A DNA stretch of 64,000 bases, taken from positions 1 through 64,000 of the forward strand of contig DASPTU010000060.1 of assembly GCA_035623255.1 (NCBI GenBank). Reading direction: 5' to 3'. The notes beneath the pieces were generated by a model that worked only from the letters and a program-made list of their open reading frames with translations, did no database searches and was not told the origin of the DNA. The stretch comes from JAFAGX01 sp035623255 (GTDB lineage Bacteria; Acidobacteriota; Terriglobia; Terriglobales; Acidobacteriaceae). Made by a program: the position numbers and the translations under genes. This document shows positions 1 to 8,417 of the stretch, in pieces; the first letter of the stretch is position 1, and each line of letters opens with the position of its first letter.

Positions 1-284
1 TGGCTGGCAAGCTGAAGATCGTCAACTTTCTGCCCGGAACGCCCATCGAGAGCCTGGGCAAGACCTACTACTCCGCCCCCGAACAGAGTGCAATTCCGGC
101 TCCCCAAGCGAGCATCCAACAGGGAACGCTCGAAGCTTCCAATGTGAATCCGGTGGCGAGCGCCGTTGAGTTGGTCACGGTTCAACGCTATGCCGAGTTG
201 ATGCAGCGGGCCTTATCGCTGTTTCACACCGATATGAACCAGGTTGCAGCACAGGAATTACCGAAGGTTTCGAACAACTCTTAG
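1..284 (+). CDS. flgF: FlgF-like flagellar basal-body rod protein, C-terminal fragment
   Basis: The window opens inside this gene; the reading frame starts at base 3 and ends at the TAG at 282-284, leaving about 93 residues. The visible part ends with the conserved rod/hook C-terminal helix, including LEASNVNPVASAVELV and VQRYAEL, which resembles the terminal domain of FlgF/FlgG/FlgE proteins. It lies 13 bases upstream of flgG, the usual flgF-flgG order, so FlgF is preferred over FlgG or FlgE. The proximal rod of the basal body is its expected location. The 5' end is outside the window, so start, promoter and full length cannot be judged. Confidence 0.85.
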   Translation, partial: AGKLKIVNFLPGTPIESLGKTYYSAPEQSAIPAPQASIQQGTLEASNVNPVASAVELVTVQRYAELMQRALSLFHTDMNQVAAQELPKVSNNS

Positions 285-297
285 AAGGAGCTGATCC

Positions 298-1089
298 ATG
301 CTTCGCGCGCTTTATACGGCTGCCAGTGGAATGTCGGCGCAACAACTCAACCTCGATAACATCGCGAACAATCTGTCGAACTCAAGTACGTCGGGCTTTC
401 ATTCGCGCCGCCTGCAGTTTTCGGATTTGGTTTATCAGAACGTAATCATGCCCGGCGCCGCAGCCACCCAGCAGACTACGATCGCCGCTGGTCTACAGGT
501 TGGCCTCGGAACTATGCCCGCTGCGTCAGAGATCGTGCAAACCCAGGGAGATTTCAGTGCTACCGGCAACCCGCTCGACCTGGCGATCCAGGGGCTCGGC
601 TTTTTTCAGGTGACACAACCGGACGGCACTATTGCCTATTCGCGCTCTGGTTCTTTTCACCTGGATGCTCAAGGCAACATCGTGACTGCGAACGGAAACC
701 CGCTGCAGCCGAATATCACCATTCCGGCCAACGCGACCTCTATCACAATTGGTTCTGATGGCACCGTTTCAGTGACGCAGGCCGGACAGACTGCTGCCTC
801 GCAGGTCGGAGCCATTCAGCTTGCGATGTTCCCCAATCCGGGAGGTTTGAACAGCGTCGGCAACAATCTCTACTTGGCAACGACCGCATCCGGGGACCCG
901 ATAGTCGGGGCGCCCGGCTCCCCCGAGGGATTAGGCACGATCCAGCAAGGCATGCTTGAGCAATCCAATGTGGACGTGGTGCAGGAGTTCGTCAACATGA
1001 TCGTGGCGCAGCGGTCTTACGAAGCGAATTCGCGTGTGGTGACCTCTTGTGATCAAATGCTGCAGGATTTGGGCAGCATCGGCCGTTAA
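298..1089 (+). CDS. flgG: Flagellar distal rod protein FlgG
   Basis: This 263-aa protein has the length typical of FlgG, the distal rod subunit connecting the proximal rod to the hook. The N-terminal rod motif is intact (ALYTAASGMSAQQLNLD, then NIANNLSNSSTSGF, residues 4-35). The centre contains the conserved GDFSATGNPLDLAIQG block near residue 90, and the C-terminus ends with the amphipathic helix around SNVDVVQEFVNMI and QRSYEANSR. It has no signal peptide, as expected for a type III flagellar export substrate. AGGAG precedes the ATG. It sits between flgF and flgA in an operon-like run with short gaps. Confidence 0.97.
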   Translation: MLRALYTAASGMSAQQLNLDNIANNLSNSSTSGFHSRRLQFSDLVYQNVIMPGAAATQQTTIAAGLQVGLGTMPAASEIVQTQGDFSATGNPLDLAIQGLGFFQVTQPDGTIAYSRSGSFHLDAQGNIVTANGNPLQPNITIPANATSITIGSDGTVSVTQAGQTAASQVGAIQLAMFPNPGGLNSVGNNLYLATTASGDPIVGAPGSPEGLGTIQQGMLEQSNVDVVQEFVNMIVAQRSYEANSRVVTSCDQMLQDLGSIGR

Positions 1090-1100
1090 TCGGGATTCTG

Positions 1101-1679
1101 ATGCTCGAAAAATTTAGCAAACTGACTTGGCTCGTCATTCTGTTCCCGACCCTAGTGCAGTTAGCCGTTGGTCAGAACGGCCCCAGGACCTCGATCTCGG
1201 AGGAACGGGTTGCCAAGGCCATCACCTCCGCCGGCATCTACGTTTTGCCCGGCCAGGTGGAGTTCCTCTCGGACCTCGGCGCAACCACGCGGGATGTGGT
1301 CTTACAGGTAATAGGAGCTACCCCGAAGACTGGTAGCACGGCCATAGTCGAACTGCGTTGCCGAGACCACCGTGAATGCTTACCGTTCTATGTATTGGTC
1401 CACGGTATGACCGCCATCCACTCCAGCAACGGATCGCACGCACCACTTCAACTCGCATCGCTGAAGGACCGGGCACAAGGCACGCTATCGCCGCAGTTGG
1501 TCCGTAGTGGCGATCACGCGACCCTGATTCTGGAAACCGCCGATTCTCGCATCAGCATGCCGGTGATCTGCTTGCAGAGCGGCTGGCGTGGAGAAACCAT
1601 TCGCGTGCGCAGCAATGACGGCAAACGGTTGTACCGAGGTGAAGTTGTCGCAAGCAGCTTACTGAAAGGCAGCCTCTAA
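1101..1679 (+). CDS. flgA: Flagellar P-ring assembly chaperone FlgA
   Basis: A 192-aa protein with an N-terminal signal peptide (hydrophobic LTWLVILFPTLVQLAVG, cleavage near residue 25). FlgA is a periplasmic chaperone that helps FlgI assemble the P ring around the rod. The body is divergent. The C-terminal SAF-like segment (SGWRGETIRVRSNDGKRLYRG, about 160-181) is the most FlgA-like part, with the usual ending about modified or retained residues before EVVASSLL. The position between flgG and flgH and a 1-base TAATG overlap with flgH strongly support the call. Two cysteine pairs (RCRDHREC and a later single Cys) are unusual but could form periplasmic disulphides. Confidence 0.85.
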   Translation: MLEKFSKLTWLVILFPTLVQLAVGQNGPRTSISEERVAKAITSAGIYVLPGQVEFLSDLGATTRDVVLQVIGATPKTGSTAIVELRCRDHRECLPFYVLVHGMTAIHSSNGSHAPLQLASLKDRAQGTLSPQLVRSGDHATLILETADSRISMPVICLQSGWRGETIRVRSNDGKRLYRGEVVASSLLKGSL

Positions 1680-2389
1680 TGAGAACCGCTGCCGCTCGCA
1701 CCGTATGCGCCACTTTGATCGGTCTGCTGGCTTTTTCCATCCATGCATCAGCTCGCACGAAGACAAAGCAGGATTCGCAACAGCTGCAGCGGGATTACAT
1801 TGCCCGCATGGAGCAGGAAATGCCTCCCACCCAGTCTGTTGCTACCCTGGGAAGTTTGTACCTGCCCGATAGCGGCTTCGCCGACATGGCATCTGACTAC
1901 AAAGCGCACCACGCCGGCGATATTGTGACGCTGCTCGTGGTCGAAACTACTGCTGCCTCGTCGACAGGCGACGTGAATACGCAGAGAACCTTTCAGGCGA
2001 ACTCCGCAATCACCGGCGTTCCCGGACAATTAAAACCCGGCCCCGTGAATCCTCTGCTCGGTATGCAATCCGCAAAGCAACTGAAAGGACAAGGCGAGAC
2101 CTCAGCGGGTTCCAGTGTTACGGCCACCGTCTCGGCTCACGTTATTGCCGTGCTCTCGAGCGGCAACATGGTCGTCGAGGCGGAGCGCAAGATATTGATC
2201 AACAGCCAGCATGAAGACCTGATCGTGCGTGGCGTGCTGCGTCCGGGAGACGTCGGGCCGAACAATACGGCGCCGGCAACAGCGTTAGCAAATCTGGAAA
2301 TTGAACTCAAAGGCAAGGGTGTGGTCTCCGATTCCATCGGCCGGCCCAATCCCATCATCCGGGGGCTGCTATGGCTGCTCACCTGGTGA
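1679..2389 (+). CDS. flgH: Flagellar L-ring protein FlgH
   Basis: 236 aa, L-ring subunit of the outer-membrane bushing around the rod. The conserved core is visible: SDYKAHHAGDIVTLLVVE near residue 68, the GQGETSAGSSVTATVSA block near 125-145, VLSSGNMVVEAER, and the C-terminal VRGVLRPGDVGPNNT and NPIIRGLLWLL. The N-terminus is a signal sequence ending about HASA at residue 25. FlgH is classically a lipoprotein, but here no lipobox cysteine follows the hydrophobic stretch; the only Cys (residue 10) lies before it. The start overlaps the flgA stop by one base, and the 3' end overlaps flgI, so translational coupling is likely. Confidence 0.93.
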   Translation: MRTAAARTVCATLIGLLAFSIHASARTKTKQDSQQLQRDYIARMEQEMPPTQSVATLGSLYLPDSGFADMASDYKAHHAGDIVTLLVVETTAASSTGDVNTQRTFQANSAITGVPGQLKPGPVNPLLGMQSAKQLKGQGETSAGSSVTATVSAHVIAVLSSGNMVVEAERKILINSQHEDLIVRGVLRPGDVGPNNTAPATALANLEIELKGKGVVSDSIGRPNPIIRGLLWLLTW

Positions 2390-3624
2390 GGAGAAGCCGA
2401 GGGAATCGGGGCGAGCCGTTCCAAGCATCGCGTTTCTTGCCAGCTAGTGCATCGCGCGCTTGGCTCGCTTCCGTTTCAAATTGCCGCGATAGCAAGTCTC
2501 TCTTGTTGACGGTTGTACTCTGCACGGCATTCCTGTCGATCTTCGTCGCCGCAGAGGAGACTCGAACCTCCGGTCAAGATGTCCGGCACGTTCTTGTTCG
2601 CGATATCACAACCATCGAGGGGATTCGCGACAATCCGCTCATTGGCTACGGTGTCGTCGTGGGACTAAAGCGAAGTGGAGATAGCCAGCAAACTCTCTTC
2701 ACCACGCAAACGCTGGCCAATGTACTGCAACGTTTGGGACTTCAAATTGCTGCCGCTGCCGTGCAAGTCCGAAACGTCGCTGCAGTCATGGTCACGGCTT
2801 CACTTCCTCCCTTTGCCCGACCCGGAACCACTCTCGACGTGACCGTGTCCTCAGTCGGAGACGCCAAAAGTTTGGAGGGCGGGGTCCTTTTGCTGACTTC
2901 GCTTCATGCTGCTGACGGGCAGGTCTACGCAGAAGCGCAGGGGCCGCTGACCCTTGGTGGCTACACCGTCGGAGGAAATGGGAACGCCAAAGAGGTAAAT
3001 CACGTGACCGTCGGCCGCGTGCCTTCTGGAGGAATCGTAGAGCGCAGCGCGTCAATCGATCTGAGCCATCTCAAAGTCTTGTCATTCTCCCTGCGCGAGC
3101 CTGATTTCACGGCTGCACATGATGTCGCGTTGGCGATCAACCACGAGTTCGGCAAGCCGCTAGCTGCTGCACTGGACAGCCGCCATATCGATGTCGACAT
3201 CGCACAATCGGGAGTTCCTTCGGTGCCGACGTTGATTTCGCAACTGCAAAATCTGAATGTTACCGTCCATCCTCCAGCTAAAGTCGTTATGAATGAGCGC
3301 ACTGGCACAATCGTAATGGGCGGAGATGTGAAGCTGTCTCCGGTTTCGGTCCTCCATGGAGATCTGACCGTCGAGGTCACCACCACATTTTCCGTCTCGC
3401 AGCCCGCACCGTTCTCGAAAAATGGACAGACCGTAGTTGTCCCGGAAACTGAGCTCAAAGCCCATGAGGGTCCTGCTCGATCGATCGAATTGAAAGAGGG
3501 TGCCAGCGTCGAAGAATTGATTACCGGTCTTCACGCCATGGGGGCAACAGCGCGAGACATTGTGGCAATTCTGCAAGCCATCAAAGCTGCCGGTGGATTG
3601 CAAGCTGAGTTGGAGGTCCTTTAG
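2371..3624 (+). CDS. flgI: Flagellar P-ring protein FlgI
   Basis: P-ring subunit, periplasmic, forming the bushing in the peptidoglycan layer. The mature part begins near residue 60 with RHVLVRDITTIEGIRDNP and the hallmark LIGYGVVVGLKRSGDS. Further conserved segments are QTLANVLQRLGL, VRNVAAVMVTASLPPFARPG, VTVGRVPSGGIVER, NERTGTIVMGGDV and the C-terminal IVAILQAIKAAGGLQAEL. A hydrophobic signal core (LLLTVVLCTAFLSIFVAA) sits at about residues 44-61, so the ATG at 2371 gives an unusually long N-region. CGGGGG precedes this ATG and supports it, but a TTG near 2503 would give a short conventional signal peptide. The start is therefore uncertain. Confidence 0.95.
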   Translation: MAAHLVRRSRGNRGEPFQASRFLPASASRAWLASVSNCRDSKSLLLTVVLCTAFLSIFVAAEETRTSGQDVRHVLVRDITTIEGIRDNPLIGYGVVVGLKRSGDSQQTLFTTQTLANVLQRLGLQIAAAAVQVRNVAAVMVTASLPPFARPGTTLDVTVSSVGDAKSLEGGVLLLTSLHAADGQVYAEAQGPLTLGGYTVGGNGNAKEVNHVTVGRVPSGGIVERSASIDLSHLKVLSFSLREPDFTAAHDVALAINHEFGKPLAAALDSRHIDVDIAQSGVPSVPTLISQLQNLNVTVHPPAKVVMNERTGTIVMGGDVKLSPVSVLHGDLTVEVTTTFSVSQPAPFSKNGQTVVVPETELKAHEGPARSIELKEGASVEELITGLHAMGATARDIVAILQAIKAAGGLQAELEVL

Positions 3625-3626
3625 TT

Positions 3627-4034
3627 ATGGGTGATTTGCGCATCTCGAACCCTGCAATTACGAGCCAGAGTCTTAACCAAGCGAAGGGCGATCTGGCCAC
3701 CCAGAACCTTCGGCACGGAGTCGCCCAAAACGATCCTTCCAGGATCGACAAAGCCGCCCGCGACTTCGAGAGCATCTTGATCGGGCAGTGGCTCGAGCAA
3801 GCCGAGAAATCCTTCGGCACCGTCCCGGGAACCGATCCCGATCAAGAAACCGATTCTGCTCACGATCAATTCCAGAGCATCGCCTGTCAGACGCTGGCTC
3901 AGGGTTTGAGCAAAACCGGCGGGTTCGGAATCGCCAGCATGATCAGCAAACAATTACTGAAGGCGCAAGCTCATGGTGCGTCTAGTCAAGGCTTAGACGT
4001 CAAGGGGCCAGGCAACGCACAGAATACAAAGTAG
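3627..4034 (+). CDS. flgJ: Rod-binding protein FlgJ, N-terminal domain only
   Basis: 135 aa, matching the rod-binding/rod-cap domain of FlgJ: KAARDFESILIGQWLEQAEKS (about residues 40-60) corresponds to the conserved AA..FEs.f...ll..mr segment, and the C-terminal GLSKTGGFGIASMISKQL to the conserved helix. The muramidase (glucosaminidase) domain found in FlgJ of E. coli is missing, as in many other phyla where a separate peptidoglycan hydrolase does this job. It begins 2 bases after the flgI stop and ends the first flg group. No other function is suggested by the sequence. Confidence 0.9.
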   Translation: MGDLRISNPAITSQSLNQAKGDLATQNLRHGVAQNDPSRIDKAARDFESILIGQWLEQAEKSFGTVPGTDPDQETDSAHDQFQSIACQTLAQGLSKTGGFGIASMISKQLLKAQAHGASSQGLDVKGPGNAQNTK

Positions 4035-4067
4035 TTATGTAGGGGATCGACCGATTACGAGAAACAC

Positions 4068-4095
4068 TAAAGTTTTACGCCCGAAGTGCCGATTA
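4068..4095 (+). promoter_or_regulatory. Sigma-28 (FliA) promoter of flgMNKL
   Basis: A -35 element TAAAGTTT at 4068-4075 and a -10 element GCCGATTA at 4088-4095, with 16 bases between TAAA and GCC, closely match the FliA consensus (TAAA-N15-GCCGATAA). The predicted transcript starts near 4102 and would feed flgM-flgN-flgK-flgL. The identical pair of elements with identical spacing precedes motA2 at 17436-17463, which makes chance unlikely. Confidence 0.85.
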
Positions 4096-4129
4096 GCAAT
4101 TGGCGTTAAATGAGCTACGAGGCAAGTTT

Positions 4130-4405
4130 ATGAGAATTGGACTGAACACACCGGTTCCGGAGGGCGTTTCCAGCGAACGAACGTCGGACTCCGCAGCTTC
4201 CCCAAATGCAAAGTCCGTCGTGCCGGCACAGAGCGATGCTTTCTCGAGCGACACGGTCAGCTTGAGTGAACTTGCAAGCCGCGCTTTGCAGTCGCCCGAA
4301 ATCCGCCAAGACAAGGTAGATAGCCTGCGGCAGCAGATCGAGAGCGGACAGTATCAAGTTGATGCGAGGGCAATCGCCGACGCGATTGTGAATCAGGAGC
4401 GGTAA
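4130..4405 (+). CDS. flgM: Anti-sigma-28 factor FlgM
   Basis: FlgM binds and holds sigma-28 until the hook is complete and is then secreted. The start is set at the ATG at 4130 (91 aa, beginning MRIGLNTP), because an upstream in-frame ATG at 4100 lies only 5 bases after the sigma-28 -10 element and has no ribosome-binding site, whereas CGAGG precedes 4130. The C-terminal half carries the conserved sigma-binding region: DTVSLSELASRAL, IRQDKVDSLRQQIESG, YQVDARAIADAIV. The N-terminal half is Ser/Pro-rich and probably disordered, typical for the family. It is controlled by the same sigma factor it inhibits. Confidence 0.93.
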   Translation: MRIGLNTPVPEGVSSERTSDSAASPNAKSVVPAQSDAFSSDTVSLSELASRALQSPEIRQDKVDSLRQQIESGQYQVDARAIADAIVNQER

Positions 4406-4435
4406 ACGGCCGCAGGAACCGGATAGAGAAGAATC

Positions 4436-4831
4436 ATGTCCCAAGTGAACGAGAAAGAACTGCGTGAGAAGCATCTCGTTCAGGTGCGCACATTGTGTCA
4501 GCAGATTTCCTCGGCGATTTCTGCCATTGAACGCAGCGATCTTGGCCAGCTGAGGGCCAGTGTGGCTGCACAGGAGACGCTTTGCCAGGAGATCAACAGC
4601 TCGGACTGGGAGTATCCGGCTCTGAGCTCAAGCAAGCTGCCAACCTCGGAACAATCAACCCTGATTGAAGAAATCCGAGCCTTGGCACAACTTAATCGCC
4701 TTTATGGAGCGGTTTTGAGGCGTTCACAAAGATCCTGCAGCTTGATCGCTAACCTGTACCACAACTTCGGGCGGATATACGGCAAAGACCGCTCCCCGGT
4801 GGAACATCACACTTGGTCTTGCGAAGGATGA
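4436..4831 (+). CDS. flgN: FlgN-like chaperone for hook-filament junction proteins
   Basis: 131 aa, largely helical, with heptad-like charged segments (EKELREKHLVQVRTLCQQ, AISAIERSDLGQLRASVAAQETLC). FlgN proteins are poorly conserved in sequence; they are cytoplasmic chaperones delivering FlgK and FlgL to the flagellar export gate. The assignment depends on size, helical pattern and position: 30 bases after flgM and 4 bases before flgK. The C-terminus has several cysteines and aromatic residues that are not characteristic. AGAAGAATC before the ATG is a usable but weak ribosome-binding site. Confidence 0.75.
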   Translation: MSQVNEKELREKHLVQVRTLCQQISSAISAIERSDLGQLRASVAAQETLCQEINSSDWEYPALSSSKLPTSEQSTLIEEIRALAQLNRLYGAVLRRSQRSCSLIANLYHNFGRIYGKDRSPVEHHTWSCEG

Positions 4832-4835
4832 CTCC

Positions 4836-6212
4836 ATGCCTGGCTTGACAGGAATCATGTACATGGCGCAGCAGTCACTCGACGCCACCCAGGGTGCGCT
4901 GGACGTCACCACCAACAACATCTCAAACGCCAGCACGCCGGGATACTCTCGCGAGCAAGCCATTCTTTCGGAAGCGACGCCTACAGAAGAAGGCAATCTC
5001 ACCTACGGCAATGGTGTAGTGCTTGAACAGGTGCAGAGCATCCGCGATCAGATGCTGGAGTTGAGGATTTCAGAAGAAACACAGCAACAGAGCAGCGCCC
5101 AGGCGCAGTACAACGCGTTGCAACAGGTACAAGCGCTGTTTTCCGATCCTACCCAGGGCCTCGGTGCCGACCTGACATCTTTCTTCAACAGCATAAATCA
5201 GCTTTCCACTGATCCGACCAGTGTTCCGCAGCGCCAGGCAGTCCTCACAGCGGCGCAAAACCTAGCGAGTGATTTTCATCAGACGGAGAGCAATCTCGAC
5301 ACGATCCAATCCGGCCTGAACCAATCGGTTGGACAGCAGGTTTCTCAAATCAATTCCCTGACACAGCAGATTGCGCAGCTCAACGGGCAAGTCGGAGAGA
5401 TGCAAAAGTTGGGCCAGGATCCCGGAGTCTTGCTGGATCAAGAAAACCAGCTTATCGATCAACTGTCGCAGTTAACTGATGTCAACGTCATCCAGACTGA
5501 GCAAGGGTTCGCTATCACGACTGCGGGCGGTGCAGCTCTGGTCACCGGAAACCAGAACTTTGCTCTGCAAACTTCGGCGGTCAACGGCATGACTCATGTT
5601 CTGTCCCAGGGACAGGACATTACCGGCAACTTTCAGGGTGGTGAACTGGGCGGCACATTGCAGGTACGCGATCAGGTCATCCCCGGCCTCCTCAATACGA
5701 TCGACACCTTTGCGAACCAATTTGCTACTGCCATGAACAATGCGCAGGGGCAAGGTTTCGATCTGAACGGCAATGCTGGTCAGCCACTGTTTTCGTTCAC
5801 AGCGGGTCCCGGCGCTGCATCCAGTCTTAGCGTCGCGATTAGCGACCCCAATCTGATTGCTGCCAGTTCCGATGGCACGCCAGGTAGCAACGGCAACATC
5901 GCAAACCTGATGGCGGTCCAGACCCAAGCGCTTCCCGCGGGCGCCGATCCGACCGATACCTACGCCAATCTTGTGTCACTGACCGGCAATCTTACTTCGC
6001 AAGCGCAGTCCGAAGTGAACGCCAGCACCGTCAGCCTGAATCAGCTTAATGATCAGCTTGGTTCCATTTCTGGCGTTTCCATCGACGAGGAAACCACGAA
6101 TTTACTGAGCTACCAGCGCGCGTACGAGGCGGCGGCCCGGATCGTGACCACCGTTGACGAACTGACGCAGAGCGTTCTGCAGATGGGAGCATCGGCGCCG
6201 ACGGCGCCGTGA
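4836..6212 (+). CDS. flgK: Flagellar hook-associated protein 1, FlgK
   Basis: 458 aa, hook-filament junction protein. The N-terminal domain has GIMYMAQQSLDATQGALDVTTNNISNASTPGYSRE in family order (residues 6-40, the rod/hook motif followed by TPGYSR). A coiled region lies around residues 80-210, and the C-terminal helix contains SGVSIDEETTNLLSYQRAYEAAARIV, the usual terminal D0 motif. There is no signal peptide, as expected for an export substrate. It is shorter than enterobacterial FlgK (about 550 aa), so the surface domain is reduced. It precedes flgL by 4 bases and is expected to be transcribed from the sigma-28 promoter at 4068. Confidence 0.96.
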   Translation: MPGLTGIMYMAQQSLDATQGALDVTTNNISNASTPGYSREQAILSEATPTEEGNLTYGNGVVLEQVQSIRDQMLELRISEETQQQSSAQAQYNALQQVQALFSDPTQGLGADLTSFFNSINQLSTDPTSVPQRQAVLTAAQNLASDFHQTESNLDTIQSGLNQSVGQQVSQINSLTQQIAQLNGQVGEMQKLGQDPGVLLDQENQLIDQLSQLTDVNVIQTEQGFAITTAGGAALVTGNQNFALQTSAVNGMTHVLSQGQDITGNFQGGELGGTLQVRDQVIPGLLNTIDTFANQFATAMNNAQGQGFDLNGNAGQPLFSFTAGPGAASSLSVAISDPNLIAASSDGTPGSNGNIANLMAVQTQALPAGADPTDTYANLVSLTGNLTSQAQSEVNASTVSLNQLNDQLGSISGVSIDEETTNLLSYQRAYEAAARIVTTVDELTQSVLQMGASAPTAP

Positions 6213-6216
6213 GAAC

Positions 6217-7110
6217 ATGCGAGTTAATCCCAACATTGCGCCTGACCTGCTTAACAATCTCAACCAGATTGAGCTTCAGCAACAGCAGGCCGAGATACAG
6301 CTATCCACCGGCAGACGGGTCAACATGCCTTCCGACGATCCCGCCGCGGCTGCCGCCGACGTCGAGAATCAAGCTGAACAAAGCATCACGGACCAATATT
6401 TGCAGAACACCAGCAGCCTGGAAGGTCTGCTGCAAACCGCAGACTCGACGCTTAGCTCCGTGGTGACGTCACTCAACCAGGCAGTTTCACTTGGCACGGA
6501 AGGCGCCAACGGGGATTTATCAGCATCCGATCGGCAGACGATTACGCAACAGGTGCAAGGCATCCAGCAAAGCGTCTTGCAACTCGCCAATGTCTCCTAT
6601 CAGGGAAGTTACATCTTTTCCGGCACCAAGAGCACGACGCCTCCTTTCGCCCTCGATCCCACGCAGGCCGACGGGGTCGTCTATAACGGAAACACTGCAA
6701 CTAACAATGTACAGATCGCCGACGGCCGCAGCATCCAGATCAATCTTCCCGGAAGCCAGGTCTTCCAGGGTGCAGGCGGAGACATATTCGGCGCTCTTCA
6801 GCAGCTAGTCACCGCGCTACAGAGTGGCAACACAACCAATATCGGGGCTGCGACCACGCAGGTCAGTACGGCGCTAAATTATTTGTCCGATCAGCGTGTC
6901 TTCTATGGAAACGCTGTCGACCAGCTCAATTCGAACCAGTCCTTCCTGCAACAGGAGCAAGTGAACCTGCAGAGCGAGGACAATACTCTGGTAGGCGCCA
7001 ACATGGCGCAGGTTTCCACCAATCTTGCGCAGACCCAAACTGCTCAGAGCGCCGCGCTGGCCGCGCTCGCCAGAGTCATCCCCCAGAGCCTGCTGGATTA
7101 CCTGAAGTAA
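6217..7110 (+). CDS. flgL: Flagellar hook-associated protein 3, FlgL
   Basis: 297 aa, the second junction protein between hook and filament, flagellin-related. N-terminal flagellin-like D0/D1 helices are present (NQIELQQQQAEIQLSTGRRVNMPSDDP, residues 15-41, including the STG.r....sDDp motif). The central segment contains YQGSYIFSGTKSTTPPF, a typical FlgL landmark, and the C-terminus ends in a helix LVGANMAQVSTNLAQTQTAQSAALAA. It is the last gene of the flgMNKL group; the next gene lies 345 bases away. Confidence 0.95.
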   Translation: MRVNPNIAPDLLNNLNQIELQQQQAEIQLSTGRRVNMPSDDPAAAAADVENQAEQSITDQYLQNTSSLEGLLQTADSTLSSVVTSLNQAVSLGTEGANGDLSASDRQTITQQVQGIQQSVLQLANVSYQGSYIFSGTKSTTPPFALDPTQADGVVYNGNTATNNVQIADGRSIQINLPGSQVFQGAGGDIFGALQQLVTALQSGNTTNIGAATTQVSTALNYLSDQRVFYGNAVDQLNSNQSFLQQEQVNLQSEDNTLVGANMAQVSTNLAQTQTAQSAALAALARVIPQSLLDYLK

Positions 7111-7455
7111 GAAGGCGCTGTCCCGCGCGTTGCCGGTCCCTTGCGACCTGCATTTGTAGCGGCTCGCACCGACTTTGCGGCGCCTTGGCGAAGTTCTGCG
7201 TATCAGAGAGAAAGTGGTCACCGAACGGGGATTTCGACTGTAATAGAGATTTATCATTCTGAAGCAATAGTAAAGCTCATTGACTTGCACTATCGGCAGA
7301 CCTAAGATTTCAGCCTCGTGTCCTGCGCGGTCGCTGACCTACGGGAAGCGAACCATGACTCCGGATAACCAGCTTCGCGAAGCACCTAAATTGATGGCGA
7401 GTGCCTCGACCTAGCGTTAGCTGGATAGGCAGGGGCTCCTGCTCTTCGGTCAAAA
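7111..7455. other. Noncoding gap between flgL and the barrel gene
   Basis: 345 bases without a credible gene on either strand. It holds the sigma-70-like promoter described at 7280-7308 and then about 140 bases that would be the leader of the next gene. I see no riboswitch signature and no clear terminator for flgL. Confidence 0.6.
7280..7308 (+). promoter_or_regulatory. Sigma-70-like promoter upstream of barrel protein
   Basis: TTGACT at 7280-7285 and TAAGAT at 7303-7308 with a 17-base spacer. This is a good housekeeping promoter match; transcription from it would leave a leader of roughly 140 bases before the ATG at 7456. Confidence 0.45.
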
Positions 7456-8238
7456 ATGCTCAGATGTGTCCAATTGTTGGCTTTTGTGGGTCTTCTCGTG
7501 CTTCCGGCGGCGGTACTTGCGCAAACGGACGAAATCCAGGTCTACGATGCCGAGATTGCAGATGAAGGCATTTTCAATGTGATGATTCATACCAACTTCA
7601 CTCCGATTGGTCGGAAAATCCCAGTATTCCCGGATGCCATAATCGCCAATCGTTCAGTTAACGGGGCCGCCGAATGGGCTTACGGAGTGAAGCCCTGGTT
7701 CGAGCAGGGCCTTTACCTGCCGGTGTACAGTCTCAATTCGACCAATCACGGTATAAGCATTAACGGCTTCAAGATCCGTGAACTACTAGTGCGTCCTCAT
7801 GCTCACGACCACAGATTCTTTTACGGATTGAACTTTGAGTTCAGCGTTAGTGCCTTGTACTGGGAGTCGAAACGTATCTCGTCGGAATTTCGGCCGATAA
7901 TCGGCGTGCATCTTGGCCATTGGGATCTCATCTACAACCCAATCATGGACACCGATTACGTCGGTGGGCTTAAGGGTCTCCAATTTAATCCGGCTGGTCG
8001 CATTGCCTACAATCTGAGCGAGAAATGGATCGTCGCAGCAGAGGAATACGACGGCTTTGGCGTGCTGCGCAACGTCCTTCCTCCCAGTCAGCAGTTTCAT
8101 GAAAGCTGGGCGGTCGTGGATCGTAATGGCGGATTCCTGAATATTGAGACCGGAGTTGGCGTCGGCTGGAGCGGCGGTGCGGATAGACTAACCCTAAAAC
8201 TCATGTTGTCACGCGACCTGAACTCCCACTCGCGATAA
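7456..8238 (+). CDS. Predicted outer-membrane beta-barrel protein, function unknown
   Basis: 260 aa with a clear signal peptide (LLAFVGLLVLPAAVLAQ, cleavage near residue 22). The mature part alternates polar and hydrophobic/aromatic residues in short stretches (EWAYGVKPWFEQGLYLPVYS, FFYGLNFEFSVSALYW, WIVAAEEYDGFGVL), the pattern of an 8-12-stranded outer-membrane barrel. The last residues (RLTLKLMLSRDL) look like a terminal strand. I do not recognise a specific family; similar proteins are usually annotated as hypothetical or transporter-like barrels. It interrupts the flagellar block and appears to have its own promoter, so a flagellar role is not implied. Confidence 0.7.
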   Translation: MLRCVQLLAFVGLLVLPAAVLAQTDEIQVYDAEIADEGIFNVMIHTNFTPIGRKIPVFPDAIIANRSVNGAAEWAYGVKPWFEQGLYLPVYSLNSTNHGISINGFKIRELLVRPHAHDHRFFYGLNFEFSVSALYWESKRISSEFRPIIGVHLGHWDLIYNPIMDTDYVGGLKGLQFNPAGRIAYNLSEKWIVAAEEYDGFGVLRNVLPPSQQFHESWAVVDRNGGFLNIETGVGVGWSGGADRLTLKLMLSRDLNSHSR

Positions 8239-8417
8239 AAAGGGCAAGATCGGATTTCAGTGAAGCTGGCATAGATTTATTCGACCGCCCGCAAAAAGCC
8301 AATAATCCCCTGGCAGCTAAGCCAATGCCACGCAGCATCGTATTCGGAAGCCTTCGCTGGCGCCAATCCACCTGCAGCGTGACCTAAAACGCTGACCCAA
8401 TCAGATTTCAAACCGAT

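Noticed and set aside
7286..7296. GCCGATAG on the minus strand, resembling a sigma-28 -10 box
   Set aside because: No -35 box at the right distance and no minus-strand gene downstream of it.
7310..7455. Possible c-di-GMP or other riboswitch in the leader of the barrel gene
   Set aside because: None of the conserved core sequences could be recognised.
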